Assembly: GCA_022072255.1 (NCBI GenBank) | Contig: JAJVHZ010000081.1 | Coordinates: 1 to 56,481 of the forward strand | DNA length: 56,481 nucleotides | Source of the DNA: Gammaproteobacteria bacterium | GTDB lineage: Bacteria > Pseudomonadota > Gammaproteobacteria > JAJPIJ01 | Direction of reading: 5' to 3' | Shown: one piece after another, positions 8,905 to 18,867 of the stretch | Layout: every line of letters starts with the position of its first letter | How positions within the stretch are numbered: position 1 is the stretch's first letter | Notes under the pieces: model-generated | Database searches by the model: none | Told to the model about the DNA's origin: nothing | Seen by the model: only the letters and a program-made list of their open reading frames with translations | Translations under genes and position numbers: made by a program

Positions 8905-10368
8905 CTAGAACGTCTTCACCAAGAGCAGAAACGCCCGGTTTTCCAGATACTCCGGGAGGCCGCCGGTGCTGTCGCGATTGAAGTAACGCGCCCCGATTGA
9001 CGCTTCCAGCGTCCGACCGAACTGTCGCGTCAGCGCGAAATCGACGATTGTGTATTGGGATTCATCGCCCGTGCGGAACTCCTCGTCGATGTACTGGATG
9101 CCCAGGCGGGACCGCGACGTTTGAGTGAAGCGCCATGTCCAGGCCGCGTTCGGCCCCATGCCCTCTTCGGAATCGCCGGTCAGCTGGTAGTCCAGTTCGT
9201 AACGGGTGAAGCCCAGCTCGAAATCGTGATAGCGGCCTGTGTATGTGCCGAATGCGCTGAACGACTTGTTTACCACCACCTCGCCAGTCTCCACCGGCGT
9301 CGTTACGCTCAACTGCTGTGGCTGGCCGGTAACGGGATCGATGATCGGCTGGCCGAAGGGATCCAACACGGCGAAAGCCGTATTCCGCAGCACCGTTGTA
9401 CGAACAGAGGTGGGCTCCTCGGTGTAATTTGCAACGAACCGGAGACGCCGGCTGGTGTGCTCGGCCTGTGCCGAGAAAGTCTGACCGAAGAACCGTTCAC
9501 CGCCAATTACCTCGAAGAATGTCTGCCGACGGGGCGCCCATCTCAGACCCACGCCCCAGAGCACGCCGCTGGTATCGCTCTCGGAATCGAAGTCATCGTC
9601 ATCGTACCCCAGCTGTCCGATCGCGGCCCAATGCGGTGTGAAGTAATAGTCGGTGCGCCCCGTGACGTTGCGGAAGCGGATAGTGTCGTCAAACGCTTCG
9701 TCGTCGACGTACTGCTCCAGAAAGTCGAGACTCCACAGCCACGTCTCGAAATGGCTGCCGTTATGAATGTTGGCGGTAACGGTGTGGGCGCTGCTGTCCG
9801 TCAAATCGTCCGTGCTCGAGATCACCTCGTCGTAGGTATACCCGATGTTGGCTCTCGCATAATTGCCGAAGTCGTGCACCCAGTTTGGCGTCACGCTGTA
9901 CGAAAGTACGTTTGCGCGTGGCACGGCGCTGATGTTGTCGAGCGCGACGGTTCCCACGTTGCCGACGTTCTGGGGACCATAATTGACACCGAAATCGATG
10001 AATCCGTGGTCTCTGAACACCTCCAGCTGGCCGTCCCCGGTCAGCAGGTTATTGATGCGGTTGCGGCTGCTGTCGTCTGCATATATCAGCCCCTGCAGGG
10101 CATAATCGAGATTGACCCGGTACCGCATGCCCCGGCCTTCCAGGGAAACCGCGGGCGTGAGTTCGGTGACGAAGTCGCCCTCTTCCTGGCCATCGGGGGC
10201 GAGTTCGATGTTGTCGGAGTAAACCTCCTGCACCGTCACTTGAGGATTGATGTCCCACGCCGCGGCATACGCCGTCGATGCGGACAGCAGACCTATCAAT
10301 GAATAAAGGAGAGGCGCCGATCGCGTCAGATTCGAGGGCTTGCCGTATTCATTGCGAGTAATATCCAT
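8905..10368 (-). CDS. PEP-CTERM-system-associated outer-membrane beta-barrel protein
   Basis: A 487-residue protein with a signal peptide (hydrophobic core about 20-34, cleavage near STAYA|A). The rest is dominated by alternating amphipathic strands with Tyr/Trp/Phe-rich ends and acidic turns, and it ends in a strand with terminal Phe (LLLVKTF), the usual signal for beta-barrel assembly. The size, the N-terminus WDINPQVTVQEVYSDNI and the location between the tyrosine kinase and ATPase genes fit the uncharacterised barrel family seen in XrtA loci. It may be the outer-membrane conduit for the polysaccharide, but this is inference. Its start overlaps the end of the kinase gene by 20 bp. Confidence 0.85.
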   Translation of the reverse strand: MDITRNEYGKPSNLTRSAPLLYSLIGLLSASTAYAAAWDINPQVTVQEVYSDNIELAPDGQEEGDFVTELTPAVSLEGRGMRYRVNLDYALQGLIYADDSSRNRINNLLTGDGQLEVFRDHGFIDFGVNYGPQNVGNVGTVALDNISAVPRANVLSYSVTPNWVHDFGNYARANIGYTYDEVISSTDDLTDSSAHTVTANIHNGSHFETWLWSLDFLEQYVDDEAFDDTIRFRNVTGRTDYYFTPHWAAIGQLGYDDDDFDSESDTSGVLWGVGLRWAPRRQTFFEVIGGERFFGQTFSAQAEHTSRRLRFVANYTEEPTSVRTTVLRNTAFAVLDPFGQPIIDPVTGQPQQLSVTTPVETGEVVVNKSFSAFGTYTGRYHDFELGFTRYELDYQLTGDSEEGMGPNAAWTWRFTQTSRSRLGIQYIDEEFRTGDESQYTIVDFALTRQFGRTLEASIGARYFNRDSTGGLPEYLENRAFLLLVKTF

Positions 10369-11260
10369 AACCGTAGTCTGCGCTTTCTCGTTGGTTGCTT
10401 TTATTTAATATCAGTCCGACGCGGACGTTATCACCCAGTACGCGCAGGGACTCCGTCACTAGATGCTGGTCCGTCTTTTCGGCTTCGACCACCATCAACA
10501 CCTGCCCCACCAGGCCGGTGAGCACCAGCGTGGAGGCATGAGCGAGAACCGGCGGCGTGTCGAATATGACCAGGCGATCCGGATATCGCCGTGCCAACTC
10601 GTCCATGAACTGTTGCATTTTGCCGCTGCCCCACAGTTCGGCGATTTGGTAGTCTAGCCTGCCGGCGGGAATAAAGGCGAGATTTGGAACGTTTGTGCGC
10701 AACAAATAATCCGCCAGGTCGGCCCCTTCGGTGCGAAGGAAATCCGTAAGGCCGGGGTGTTCAGACAGCTTGAGTGTTTTCGTCAGGCTTTGCTTGAAGA
10801 CGTCCGTATCCACCAGCAGTACCGTCCGATCCAGCTCCGTGGCGATACTCATGGCCAGGTTCAGGCTGGTGTAGGATTTGCCTTCGCCCGCGACAGAGCT
10901 TGTCACGGCTACCAGATTCGCATTCTTGACCTTTTTTGCGGCGTCGGAAAATGCGTTCAAGAGTAGGGGTCGCTTGATGCGACGGTACTCGTCCGCGCGC
11001 GGAAGATGCATCGTCTCCGGCGTGAGATAACCCTGCTTCTCCAGTGCCTTAAGGTCCAGCGCCACCATCTGCGAGGTGCGCAATGGAGCGGCGACCGTCG
11101 GCGCGAGGCTTTCACCCGCCTCCCACGCCGCCCCTATGAGACCTTCGCCCGTGGCCTCGCGGGGGAAGGTCGACGGCGCGACTACCGGCCCGCGGCTTTC
11201 GGAGATAGTCCGGATGTCAGACTGCTCAAGTCGTTCCAGTGCCTTCTCAATTATGCTCAT
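10349..11260 (-). CDS. XrtA-associated tyrosine autokinase (BY-kinase)
   Basis: A 303-residue cytoplasmic bacterial tyrosine kinase. Walker A is SSVAGEGKSYTS at about 121-132, Walker A' is VLLVDTDV at 147-154, and IFDTPPV is the Walker B-like segment. The C-terminus ends in a Tyr cluster (DYGYGYYSQ), the autophosphorylation tail. BY-kinases cycle between phosphorylated and unphosphorylated states with the chain-length determinant to control polymer size. Here the kinase is a separate protein, and its start overlaps the end of the chain-length gene by 4 bp (11257-11260), which couples their translation. Confidence 0.92.
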   Translation of the reverse strand: MSIIEKALERLEQSDIRTISESRGPVVAPSTFPREATGEGLIGAAWEAGESLAPTVAAPLRTSQMVALDLKALEKQGYLTPETMHLPRADEYRRIKRPLLLNAFSDAAKKVKNANLVAVTSSVAGEGKSYTSLNLAMSIATELDRTVLLVDTDVFKQSLTKTLKLSEHPGLTDFLRTEGADLADYLLRTNVPNLAFIPAGRLDYQIAELWGSGKMQQFMDELARRYPDRLVIFDTPPVLAHASTLVLTGLVGQVLMVVEAEKTDQHLVTESLRVLGDNVRVGLILNKSNQRESADYGYGYYSQ

Positions 11261-12885
11261 GCCTGAATCATCCGAAAGGGTTCAACGATGGTCTTGATCA
11301 GCGGTTTGATGTCATAGCCGTTGTGCATCAACATCCCCACATACGCCGCCAGCAGTGCCAGGACGACCATGCCGAAAATCAGCATCCCGAATTGGCGCCT
11401 TGCCACCTCCATGACACTCCAGTTCATGGTTATCGCTCCCAGCACCGGAACTCCGCTAATTGTCGCCAGCTGGTTGCGCGTGTAGAAGGTCGGGCGACTC
11501 TGGGATCGCATCCACCCGAGCCCCGTGCCCAGCGCGAGCGCTGCCAGGAACACCGCCGTCGTCAGCAGTTCACGCTGCGGCCCCACCGGTACCAATGGCA
11601 GACGCGGAGCCTCGATTACCTTGAACATCGAATCGCCGCCGGCCGATTGGGCGCCTGCCGACAAGCTGATCGTTTCACGACGGTGTACGAGTTCCGCGTA
11701 GGTCGCCTTGATCACCTCGTAATCGCGATTGAGCCTCGCGAGTTCCGCCTCGACCTTGGGCACGGTTTCGGCCAACGGCTTGAGATCGAGCAGTTGCTTT
11801 TCCTTCAAGGCAATCTGCTCCTTCATCGCGGCGGCGCGCGCCTCCGCCTCCGTCAACAGCAGCCGTGCACCGGAGGTATCGGTTGCCGGCGCATAGACCA
11901 CGGGCGCACCGCCGGCCGGAACATCCAGACCCTTCGCCTTCTGTTCCTTCATCTCGGCTAGCTGACGGCGCAGGCCGATAACGTCCGGGTGCTGCTCGGT
12001 GTAATTTAACAGCAACTCGCTCAGTCGCGATTCGGCGGTTGCAATCTGCTGATCGAGTGCCGTTTGTCCCGGCACTCCGCCACCGACGCTTACGGGCACG
12101 CGCGATGCGGCCATGTTCTGTATCTGCACGCGCAGCGCGGTCGCCCTGAACTCGGCCTCGCGCAGCGACACCTTCGCGGCCTCGAGTTCACTTTGCAGTG
12201 CCTCCACCCGTTGGCTGTAGGTTTGTCCATTGGCACCCAACAATACGCCCGGGTTGTCCAGCTTGAATTGCTTCAATCGCTCCTCTGCTTCGCCCAGATT
12301 GCGCGCATACGCCGCGATCTCCCGGTCAAGGAACTCAGCTGCCTCCTTTGTGCTGGTCTTGGTGAGATAGGAGAACCTCTCGACGAACAGATCGAGCACG
12401 GACTTGACGACATTCAGCGCGAGTTCCCGGTCAGTGGACTCGAAACTTATCGAATAGATATCCGCCGGGGTGTCATTGCGTGAATTGGCCTCTTCATCGA
12501 CTGCTGGCATGAGGCGTTTAACACGGATGCGCTCGGCAAGGCTCATCACCATCTTGTCGAGGCCTTCCGGCGTCTTCACCTTCATCTTGAGGGCCGTCTC
12601 GTTGATTACGCGCTCGATGTTCTCGCGAGTCAACAGCGTGCGTTTTATGAGCAGGGCCGACTGCTGCGGACTCCATGTTTGCGCACCGTTCGGGCCCTGG
12701 AAGAGCGGTTGCAGAGCAGCTTTGGTATCGAGATAGACCTTTGCCTCCACCTGATACCGGTCGTCGACCGCCTCCAGTCCTGCCCAACCTAATGCACAAA
12801 CCAGGACTACTGCACCGAGTGCTGTCCACCGATGGTGCAGCACCATCCACAGATGCATCTTCAACTGCTCAAACTGTTCGCGCAT
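11257..12885 (-). CDS. XrtA-system polysaccharide chain-length determinant (Wzz-like)
   Basis: A 542-residue inner-membrane co-polymerase. An N-terminal transmembrane segment (about 20-40) is followed by the Wzz signature (YQVEAKVYLDTKAAL) and a long periplasmic helical region (about 170-430) with heptad-like charge patterns. A C-terminal membrane helix (QFGMLIFGMVVLALLAAYVG) precedes a short cytoplasmic tail. An extra hydrophobic segment near 445-465 (LTTAVFLAALALGTGLGW) is present, as in other members of this family. It should set polymer length together with the downstream tyrosine kinase. It follows the export lipoprotein gene by 66 bp. Confidence 0.9.
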   Translation of the reverse strand: MREQFEQLKMHLWMVLHHRWTALGAVVLVCALGWAGLEAVDDRYQVEAKVYLDTKAALQPLFQGPNGAQTWSPQQSALLIKRTLLTRENIERVINETALKMKVKTPEGLDKMVMSLAERIRVKRLMPAVDEEANSRNDTPADIYSISFESTDRELALNVVKSVLDLFVERFSYLTKTSTKEAAEFLDREIAAYARNLGEAEERLKQFKLDNPGVLLGANGQTYSQRVEALQSELEAAKVSLREAEFRATALRVQIQNMAASRVPVSVGGGVPGQTALDQQIATAESRLSELLLNYTEQHPDVIGLRRQLAEMKEQKAKGLDVPAGGAPVVYAPATDTSGARLLLTEAEARAAAMKEQIALKEKQLLDLKPLAETVPKVEAELARLNRDYEVIKATYAELVHRRETISLSAGAQSAGGDSMFKVIEAPRLPLVPVGPQRELLTTAVFLAALALGTGLGWMRSQSRPTFYTRNQLATISGVPVLGAITMNWSVMEVARRQFGMLIFGMVVLALLAAYVGMLMHNGYDIKPLIKTIVEPFRMIQA

Positions 12886-12951
12886 GGATCGAATTGGACT
12901 CCTGGTTGCTGGGCCAATCCATGGCCACGGATCAAAGATGAGTGACGACGC

Positions 12952-13587
12952 TTAAAGCATTGTTTCCGGAACAATAAGTATGTCGCCGGGCTGCATAGGC
13001 ATGTTGGCGGAAATATCACCGTCCTCGACCAGATCCGCCAAGCGAATGCGGTAGGCCTGCTGCTTCCCATCAACCGTCCTCACCAACGTCGAGCGGTTCC
13101 CGGCCGCAAACTCAGTCATACCGCCGGCAGCGATGACGAGGTCAAGCACGGTCATGTCCCTCCGATAGGCAATCGTTTGCGGCGTGGTCACCTGACCGGC
13201 GACGCGAACGAAATCGCCCACCGCGCCCTGAAACTGCATCACTGTAACCGTGACGAGCGGCTCCTTGATGTAGCTCGACAGCCCCGCCTCGATCTCGGCG
13301 GCAAGCTCCTTGGGCGTCTTGCCGGCAGCGACGATTTCCTGCACCAGCGGCGTGGAAACCTTGCCGTCCGGACGAACCGGAACCCCGGTGACCGACAAGT
13401 CAGGGTTGCGCCACACAAAAATGTTGAGCTGATCGCCCTGCCCGATTCGATACTCGAATGAACTGCCTGCCGCGCCGGCAGCGGCAGGGGGCGGCGCTTG
13501 CACCGCCGTGCTCTGGCACGCGGCAATGCCCACAACTGCAATCATCAACGCAACGAGTCGACCCACTACGTTCTTGCCTGGATACAT
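12952..13587 (-). CDS. Polysaccharide export lipoprotein (Wza-like, XrtA system)
   Basis: A 211-residue outer-membrane export protein. The start at 13587 has a strong ribosome site (GGGGGAA) and yields a lipoprotein signal, MYPGKNVVGRLVALMIAV followed by VGIAAC, so Cys is the likely lipidated residue. The poly-export domain begins YRIGQGDQLNIFVWRNPDLS and is followed by an SLBB-like beta-grasp segment (RVAGQVTTPQTIAYRRDMTVLDLVIAAGG). It forms the outer-membrane channel for EPS. The frame extends 30 codons upstream, but that would bury the lipoprotein signal. It is the first gene of the export operon and has an unusually long untranslated region in front. Confidence 0.92.
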   Translation of the reverse strand: MYPGKNVVGRLVALMIAVVGIAACQSTAVQAPPPAAAGAAGSSFEYRIGQGDQLNIFVWRNPDLSVTGVPVRPDGKVSTPLVQEIVAAGKTPKELAAEIEAGLSSYIKEPLVTVTVMQFQGAVGDFVRVAGQVTTPQTIAYRRDMTVLDLVIAAGGMTEFAAGNRSTLVRTVDGKQQAYRIRLADLVEDGDISANMPMQPGDILIVPETML

Positions 13588-14549
13588 TTTGTTGTTCCCC
13601 CTTAGATGGACGCCGAGACAACCGCCTGCATTGTTCAGCACAGAGACTCCCTGGAAATCCTGCGCGGTCCTGAGCATCGTTTCGCTCGGTGATATTCAGG
13701 ACTATACCCCCTGGAGACTAATTCAATTCTAAGTGAAATTCTCAGCGGAATCACAGGCTTCGTGGGATTTTTCGTAGCACGTTCACATGTGGTGGCGATT
13801 GCCCCCGGCGCACCGAGGAACCCTGGCGCTCCCGCGGATCGAAGCATCTCGCAGCCAATCTCGCGGAGATGCGCCGAGCGTAATCTGACAAATTTGTTCA
13901 TATACCCTGCGTATTTATCTGATTACAATGAGGCAGAATCGACTCACTGGCACCGAACCCACAGCTTCGCGCGCTCACGATGAGGCTGCATTCCGCAACA
14001 AGAAGCGCCGTGGACCCGGCGGCGCCTCCGTTCAAGACCCTCCGGCCCTTTGAATACACCCTAGCAATCGACTTTCGCCACACGACCCGAACGCGACGCA
14101 CGCATCTTGAAGCAAGCGTCGCGCCACGCGTGACGATGCCCCCGTGCAGGGCCCATGCAAGTTCCATCCGCATCACAATCCCCACAGTCTGCGGTAGTGT
14201 CGCGCGCGCCTGACTCGCGCATGCCGGAGAGCGAAGTTGCCCATAGCAGCAGCTCCGCACGCGTAAGTCGCTCACAGACGTCGCCGTGGACAGACAGTCG
14301 GGCCGAACACCGGCCTGCAGCCCTGCCCCAGCGTCCAGCATCGTCGTAGGAGGCTCGAGGCCGGCACGTAGGTGGATGAGTGCGCGGGAACAATTGCAAT
14401 CGGCGCCGCCACGGGCTGGCTACTGAGCCTCGAGATCTCAACTGGGCGCTGCGCCCGGAAAGGTCGAACGGCACAAGGCAACGCTGCGCAGGAACGATCA
14501 CCGTGAAAGACGCAGGAGACGCGCCCCCGGGCAGGCTACGGGAGCTCCT
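13588..14549. other. Long intergenic leader/control region of the export operon
   Basis: This 962-bp stretch lies between two genes of the same strand, unusually long for this compact locus. Frames in it are short and Arg/Ser/Cys-rich, without protein-like character. It contains a sigma-54-like site (14110-14126) and a good -10 hexamer TATAGT on minus near 13710 that lacks a matching -35. A short GGGCG-CTG-CGCCC hairpin lies near 14443-14456. No riboswitch consensus or terminator with a T-run was recognised. Confidence 0.4.
14110..14126 (-). promoter_or_regulatory. Candidate sigma-54 promoter for the export operon
   Basis: Read on minus: TGGCGC, 5 nt, TTGCTT. Both invariant doublets (GG at -24, GC at -12) and their 10-nt spacing are exact; there is one mismatch in the -24 hexamer. 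The predicted start near 14100 leaves a leader of roughly 510 nt before the export lipoprotein ATG, long but compatible with post-transcriptional control. A sigma-54 activator is encoded about 5 kb upstream in the same locus. Confidence 0.5.
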
Positions 14550-15941
14550 TTAGCGTGACCCCTTGCCCCAGATCACGACCTGCAGAGTCTGGATGATGAT
14601 CATCAGATCCAGGAACAGGCTGTAGTTCTTCAGGTAATACAGGTCGTATTGCAGCTTCTCACGGGCATCCTCGACCGAGGCGCCGTATGGATAGCACACC
14701 TGTGCCCAACCGGTGATACCAGGTTTCACGTGGTGTCTGAGTTCGAAGTACGGAATCTGCCGTGCCAGTTCCTGAACGAACTGCGGCCGCTCTGGCCGCG
14801 GCCCGACGAAGCTCATGTCGCCCTTGAGGACATTGAAGAGCTGCGGCAATTCGTCTATACGCGTCTTGCGGATGAACCGGCCCACCGTTGTAATGCGGTC
14901 ATCGTCCTTTCGCGCCCACTGTGCGACGCCGTTCTTCTCGGCGTCCACCCGCATGCTGCGGAACTTCAGCACGCGGAAAATTCGCCCTCGCCCCACCCGC
15001 TCCTGACTATAGAACACCGGCCCCCGCCCGCGGGACTCGATGAGTATGGCCAGCGCGGTCAGCAGCATCAGCGGCGCCGCGAGGATTACGAGCGCCAAGC
15101 TCACAGGAATATCGAAAAGCCGCTTGCCTGTGGGCTTTAGCACCGCCTGCGTAAAGCCGTCAGCGAAGACGACGCTGCTTGGCTGCAGCGTGTCGAGGCG
15201 AATCTTGCCGAGCTGCCGCTCCAGGTACGATGACTCATCCAGCACCCGCATGCCCTTCATCTTGCATTCGAGCACCTGTTCGAGGGGCAAGCGGTTGCGA
15301 CGCTCGTCCAAGGCCACCACGATCTCATCCACGTCGTGCCGCGAGGCGAGGTCGTAAAGCGTCGTCGGGCCCAGAGGAAACACGGCCCGGCCCTGCACGA
15401 CCCGCTCATCGACGCCGATGTCCACGAAACCCACAATGGTCACTCCGTGGCGGTCCGAACGCCGCCGGAGGCTGGCTATCTGCAGCGCGCGATTACCGAC
15501 GCCGAGCACGAGAACTCGACGGCTCCAGCGGAAATCCGTTCGAGGCACACAGAGGAATCGACAGGAAGCGATGCCGAGGAATGACGCCAGCAGGGCAATC
15601 ACGAACGCCCGTGCGCCGACCACCAGACCGGGATCGACGACCCACACTATTGACATGACAAGCAGGCCACCGAGAAAACTCAGCCCAAGACGGAGCAACA
15701 ACGCGCGCGGCCCTTCGCGCAGGTCGCGCTGATACAGCCCCATCGCCGTCATCATCAACAACATTACGGCCGCGAAAGTGAAGGCCTTGAAAAGCAATTC
15801 ATCCCGCGAGGAATCCATGGTCCCCTGTGCGACGACAATCAGCGCCACCCCGACGTACACGGAGGCGAGGAGAATGACGGTCTCCGCCAGACCCAGCATG
15901 AGCAGAGTCCTGGGAACGTAATGCCGGAAGATTCGATACAT
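14550..15941 (-). CDS. XrtA-system sugar transferase (initiating undecaprenyl-phosphate glycosylphosphotransferase)
   Basis: A 463-residue polyprenyl-phosphate sugar-1-phosphate transferase of the WcaJ/EpsB type. It has four N-terminal membrane helices within about 1-125, a nucleotide-fold middle domain (RVLVLGVGNRALQIA), a fifth hydrophobic helix near 280-300, and the C-terminal catalytic domain. That domain carries GPVFYSQERVGRGRIFRVLKF, KTRIDELPQLFNVLKGDMSFVGPRPE and GITGWAQV, all intact. It loads the first sugar phosphate onto undecaprenyl phosphate and thus starts EPS synthesis. AGGA lies 9 nt before the ATG, and a near-perfect sigma-54 site lies about 80 bp upstream. Confidence 0.92.
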   Translation of the reverse strand: MYRIFRHYVPRTLLMLGLAETVILLASVYVGVALIVVAQGTMDSSRDELLFKAFTFAAVMLLMMTAMGLYQRDLREGPRALLLRLGLSFLGGLLVMSIVWVVDPGLVVGARAFVIALLASFLGIASCRFLCVPRTDFRWSRRVLVLGVGNRALQIASLRRRSDRHGVTIVGFVDIGVDERVVQGRAVFPLGPTTLYDLASRHDVDEIVVALDERRNRLPLEQVLECKMKGMRVLDESSYLERQLGKIRLDTLQPSSVVFADGFTQAVLKPTGKRLFDIPVSLALVILAAPLMLLTALAILIESRGRGPVFYSQERVGRGRIFRVLKFRSMRVDAEKNGVAQWARKDDDRITTVGRFIRKTRIDELPQLFNVLKGDMSFVGPRPERPQFVQELARQIPYFELRHHVKPGITGWAQVCYPYGASVEDAREKLQYDLYYLKNYSLFLDLMIIIQTLQVVIWGKGSR

Positions 15942-16020
15942 GGCTGCGTCCTGGGTCGCTGATCTCGTTTTTTCCTGCCCGCCGAGTTCCCTGCGGGACC
16001 CTTGTTTCTTGCGCCCTTAT

Positions 16021-16037
16021 CAGCAACCGGCATGCCA
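16021..16037 (-). promoter_or_regulatory. Candidate sigma-54 promoter for the initiating transferase gene
   Basis: Read on minus: TGGCAT, 5 nt (GCCGG), TTGCTG. Only the last base of the -24 hexamer and the base after TTGC differ from the common consensus TGGCAC-N5-TTGCA; the GG and GC doublets and their spacing are exact. The predicted start near 16011 gives a leader of about 70 nt to the ATG at 15941. A sigma-54 response regulator with a GAFTGA loop is encoded 3 kb away. Confidence 0.65.
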
Positions 16038-16224
16038 CTCCCTAAGCGCACTACGCCGGGACCATGCCCCGTCGATTGAAGGCTATATCTACTTTAAAAA
16101 CAATTGATTAATGCACGTCCAGCGGCACGGCCGAGGCCACCGCTTCGCCCATGCCACTCGGCAAGTCCGGATCGGGGTGCCCTTTCGTCGCAAGGGAACG
16201 ACACAGCGCCAATCTGCCGAGGAT

Positions 16225-16243
16225 GCCCCCCGCCCCGGGGGGC
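16225..16243 (-). terminator. Possible 3' hairpin of the histidine kinase gene
   Basis: GCCCCCC and GGGGGGC form a 7-bp stem with a 5-nt loop, 18 bp past the kinase stop codon. No T-run follows on minus, so a factor-dependent or RNA-stabilising role is as likely as intrinsic termination. The rest of the 319-bp gap 15942-16260 holds the sigma-54-like site and no gene. Confidence 0.35.
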
Positions 16244-16260
16244 AAGTTCGCGAGTGAAAC

Positions 16261-18834
16261 TTACCCGCTGGCCGCCTCGTTGATAGCCGACAGAAGCGCG
16301 GCCCTGCGGATGGGTTTGGGCAGGTGAGAGTTGCATCCTGCAGCCAGGCACCGGGCCACATCCTCGCGGATTGCATGCGCGGTGAGTGCGATGATCGGGG
16401 TCGGCCGCGCCCCCGTCTCAGCCTCGAATTCCCGGATCGCTCGCGTGGCTGCATAGCCGTCCATGACCGGCATCTGCATGTCCATCAGCACCAGATCGTA
16501 GCGGGCTGACTTGAAGCGGCTCACCGCAACCTCGCCATTCTCGGCCTCATCGATTTCGACGGGGTCATTCTTCAGAAATGCCCGCACCAACAAGACGTTA
16601 TCCGCAGTATCCTCAACCAGCAGGATTCGCCGGCGAGCGTCAGGACTGCCCCTGGGGGCACCGCCGGCCGCCATCTCCAGAGCCGAGTCCGACGGGGTCG
16701 CTGCTGCATCGCGCGCCAGCAGACTCCCAAGGTCCACCAGTTTCACCGGTCTGACCACGTGCACGGCACCGGTGATCGTACGAACACGGGCGAGGTCTCC
16801 GGTCAGAGCGGACGGTGAGAGCAACATCACGATGCCCAATCCTGGGCAACACCTGCGCAGGGCCGCGGCCGCCTCGAATCCGTCCTCGCCGTCCAGCATC
16901 CGATCACAGACAGCTGCCAAATAGGGGCTGTTGCTCCGCGTCGCCACATCGACCAGACCGAGGGCCTCCGCCTGCACGGCTGCGACATCCACGAGATAAC
17001 CCGTCTCCTCGAGATACTCGCGCATGACCGCCCGCTCCGGCCCATTGCCGGTTAGCAGCAGCAGGTGACCGCGCCGACCCTGCGGCGGGGCCGGGCTCGC
17101 GGTCGCGGCGGCTTCCGGGATTGACGCGAAGGCGACCTCGAAAAGGAATGTGCTGCCCCGGCCTTCCTCACTCAGCACCCAGATCCGGCCGTCCATCATC
17201 TCCACGAGATGTCTGGAAATGGTCAGCCCGAGCCCGGTCCCGCCGTACTTCCGGGTCGTGGACGAGTCCACCTGCGTAAAACTTGCAAATATCGAATCCT
17301 TCTTGGCGGCCGGGATGCCGATGCCCGTGTCCTGCACCGCAAACCGCAAACGCATGCGCCCGCTCTCCCCGGACTCCCTGCTCACACGCAGGACGATCCC
17401 TCCAGTCTCGGTGAACTTGGTCGCGTTGCCGATGAGATTGAGGATGATTTGGCGAAGCCGCGTCGGATCCCCAATGTGCCTGTGGGGCACATCGCGACCG
17501 ATATATGCGATGAGCGACAGTCCTTTCTCCTCTGTCTTCAGCGCGTACAAATCGACCGCGTTTTCGACCAACTCATGCAGATCGAACTCGATACTCTCCA
17601 GTACGAGCTGCCCGGCTTCGATCTTCGAGAGATCGAGAATGTCGTTCACGAGACTCAGCAGCGCCTCGCCCGCCTTCCGGAAGACACTCACGTAACGACC
17701 CTGCTCCTCGTTCAGCGGCGTTTCACCGAGCAGCTCCGACATTCCGATGATCGCGTTCAGCGGCGTACGGATTTCATGACTCATGCTGGCGAGGAATTCC
17801 GACTTGACCCTGGAGGCGCTAAGCGCCTGGTCGCGGGCTACCGCAAGCTCGCGCGTCTGGTACAGCACCTGACGCTCGATTTCGGCGTTGCGTGCACGCA
17901 GTTCCCGCGCCTTAGCTTCTCGCGCCCTTACCAGCGCGATCAGCAAGAGGGTTATGCCCGCACCCAGCAGCAGCGCCGTGTAGATGAGCCCGTGCTCTAT
18001 TTCATGCCAATGCACCGGCCGGCTGACGAAGAGCTTGATGGAATAGGCGGGAAACTGCAGCGATGCGTCCTCCGTAAGCCGTGTAATCTCCCAGCCGCGA
18101 CGGCTTGAGGACTCGTTGCCGGATTGAGTGAAAAGAACCTGACGGCCGACGATACCCTCCGATTCGCTGGCAAGGGTGATACCGAGCCCGCTGTATGCGA
18201 AGCTCGAACCGAGCAGACGTGACGGATCGATCACCAGGTACACGATTCCCGTCCCTCGACCGTCGGCCGGATCCCGGGTGCCTGCTCTCGATGCGCTCAC
18301 CTTGCGGACCAACAGGTAGCCGCCAGCAAACGGGCCTTCTTTGACGACGCTGGTAGGCACCGCGCCGGCCGCGTTGAGTACAGTCTGGAAAACGCCTGGC
18401 TGCGATACCAGACTGCGCAGTTGTGTAGCCTCGTCCAGATCCTCCACCGATCTTCGCGATGCGGAATAGGCGACTGCACCTAGGCGCGGCGAGCCCGACT
18501 CCCCTTCGGGGGCGGAAATGACTGACTGGAACCCCGCAAAACGGAGAAAAGGCTGTCTGCGCAGCGACGCCTGGCCCAATTCAACGAATGCTGCCTTGCT
18601 CTCGATACGCCCGTTCTCCAGCAACGACGCCAGGTAAGCGCTGACATCGTCCGCCGCTGTCACACTACGACTGAGGGCGCTCTCCAATGACACTGATTCG
18701 AACGCGAACTCGCGACGTTCCGTATCGAGCGCGTTCTGCCAGGCGTACAAGAGCAGAAAAACGGAAAACGCAACGCCGAAGCCGCCGGCAACCGCGTAGA
18801 CGCCAGCACCGGTGCGCGGTTCGCGGGCGGTCAT
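16261..18834 (-). CDS. CHASE-domain hybrid histidine kinase with two receiver domains
   Basis: An 857-residue inner-membrane sensor. Transmembrane helices lie at about 12-32 and 284-303 and flank a periplasmic CHASE-like sensor ([13 protein letters not shown]). A coiled linker leads to the HisKA site [16 protein letters not shown] with His353. The HATPase domain has intact N, G1 and G2 boxes ([22 protein letters not shown]). Two receivers follow. The first (about 598-720) keeps a central Asp (VCDRMLDG) but begins LLLLTGNG, lacking the acidic pair that binds magnesium. The second (734-857) is complete, with VEDT, Asp785 in [10 protein letters not shown], the Thr and LPKP motifs. Phosphate should pass His353 to Asp785, then to the HPt protein encoded upstream. 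The ligand is unknown. Confidence 0.93.
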   Translation of the reverse strand: MTAREPRTGAGVYAVAGGFGVAFSVFLLLYAWQNALDTERREFAFESVSLESALSRSVTAADDVSAYLASLLENGRIESKAAFVELGQASLRRQPFLRFAGFQSVISAPEGESGSPRLGAVAYSASRRSVEDLDEATQLRSLVSQPGVFQTVLNAAGAVPTSVVKEGPFAGGYLLVRKVSASRAGTRDPADGRGTGIVYLVIDPSRLLGSSFAYSGLGITLASESEGIVGRQVLFTQSGNESSSRRGWEITRLTEDASLQFPAYSIKLFVSRPVHWHEIEHGLIYTALLLGAGITLLLIALVRAREAKARELRARNAEIERQVLYQTRELAVARDQALSASRVKSEFLASMSHEIRTPLNAIIGMSELLGETPLNEEQGRYVSVFRKAGEALLSLVNDILDLSKIEAGQLVLESIEFDLHELVENAVDLYALKTEEKGLSLIAYIGRDVPHRHIGDPTRLRQIILNLIGNATKFTETGGIVLRVSRESGESGRMRLRFAVQDTGIGIPAAKKDSIFASFTQVDSSTTRKYGGTGLGLTISRHLVEMMDGRIWVLSEEGRGSTFLFEVAFASIPEAAATASPAPPQGRRGHLLLLTGNGPERAVMREYLEETGYLVDVAAVQAEALGLVDVATRSNSPYLAAVCDRMLDGEDGFEAAAALRRCCPGLGIVMLLSPSALTGDLARVRTITGAVHVVRPVKLVDLGSLLARDAAATPSDSALEMAAGGAPRGSPDARRRILLVEDTADNVLLVRAFLKNDPVEIDEAENGEVAVSRFKSARYDLVLMDMQMPVMDGYAATRAIREFEAETGARPTPIIALTAHAIREDVARCLAAGCNSHLPKPIRRAALLSAINEAASG

Positions 18835-18867
18835 CGTGTCACCGCTCTGCCCATACCCGTCCGCAGC

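Noticed and set aside
13898-14341. Minus-strand frame of 147 codons in the leader region
   Set aside because: It is rich in Arg, Ser and Cys, has no ribosome site and no recognisable segment.
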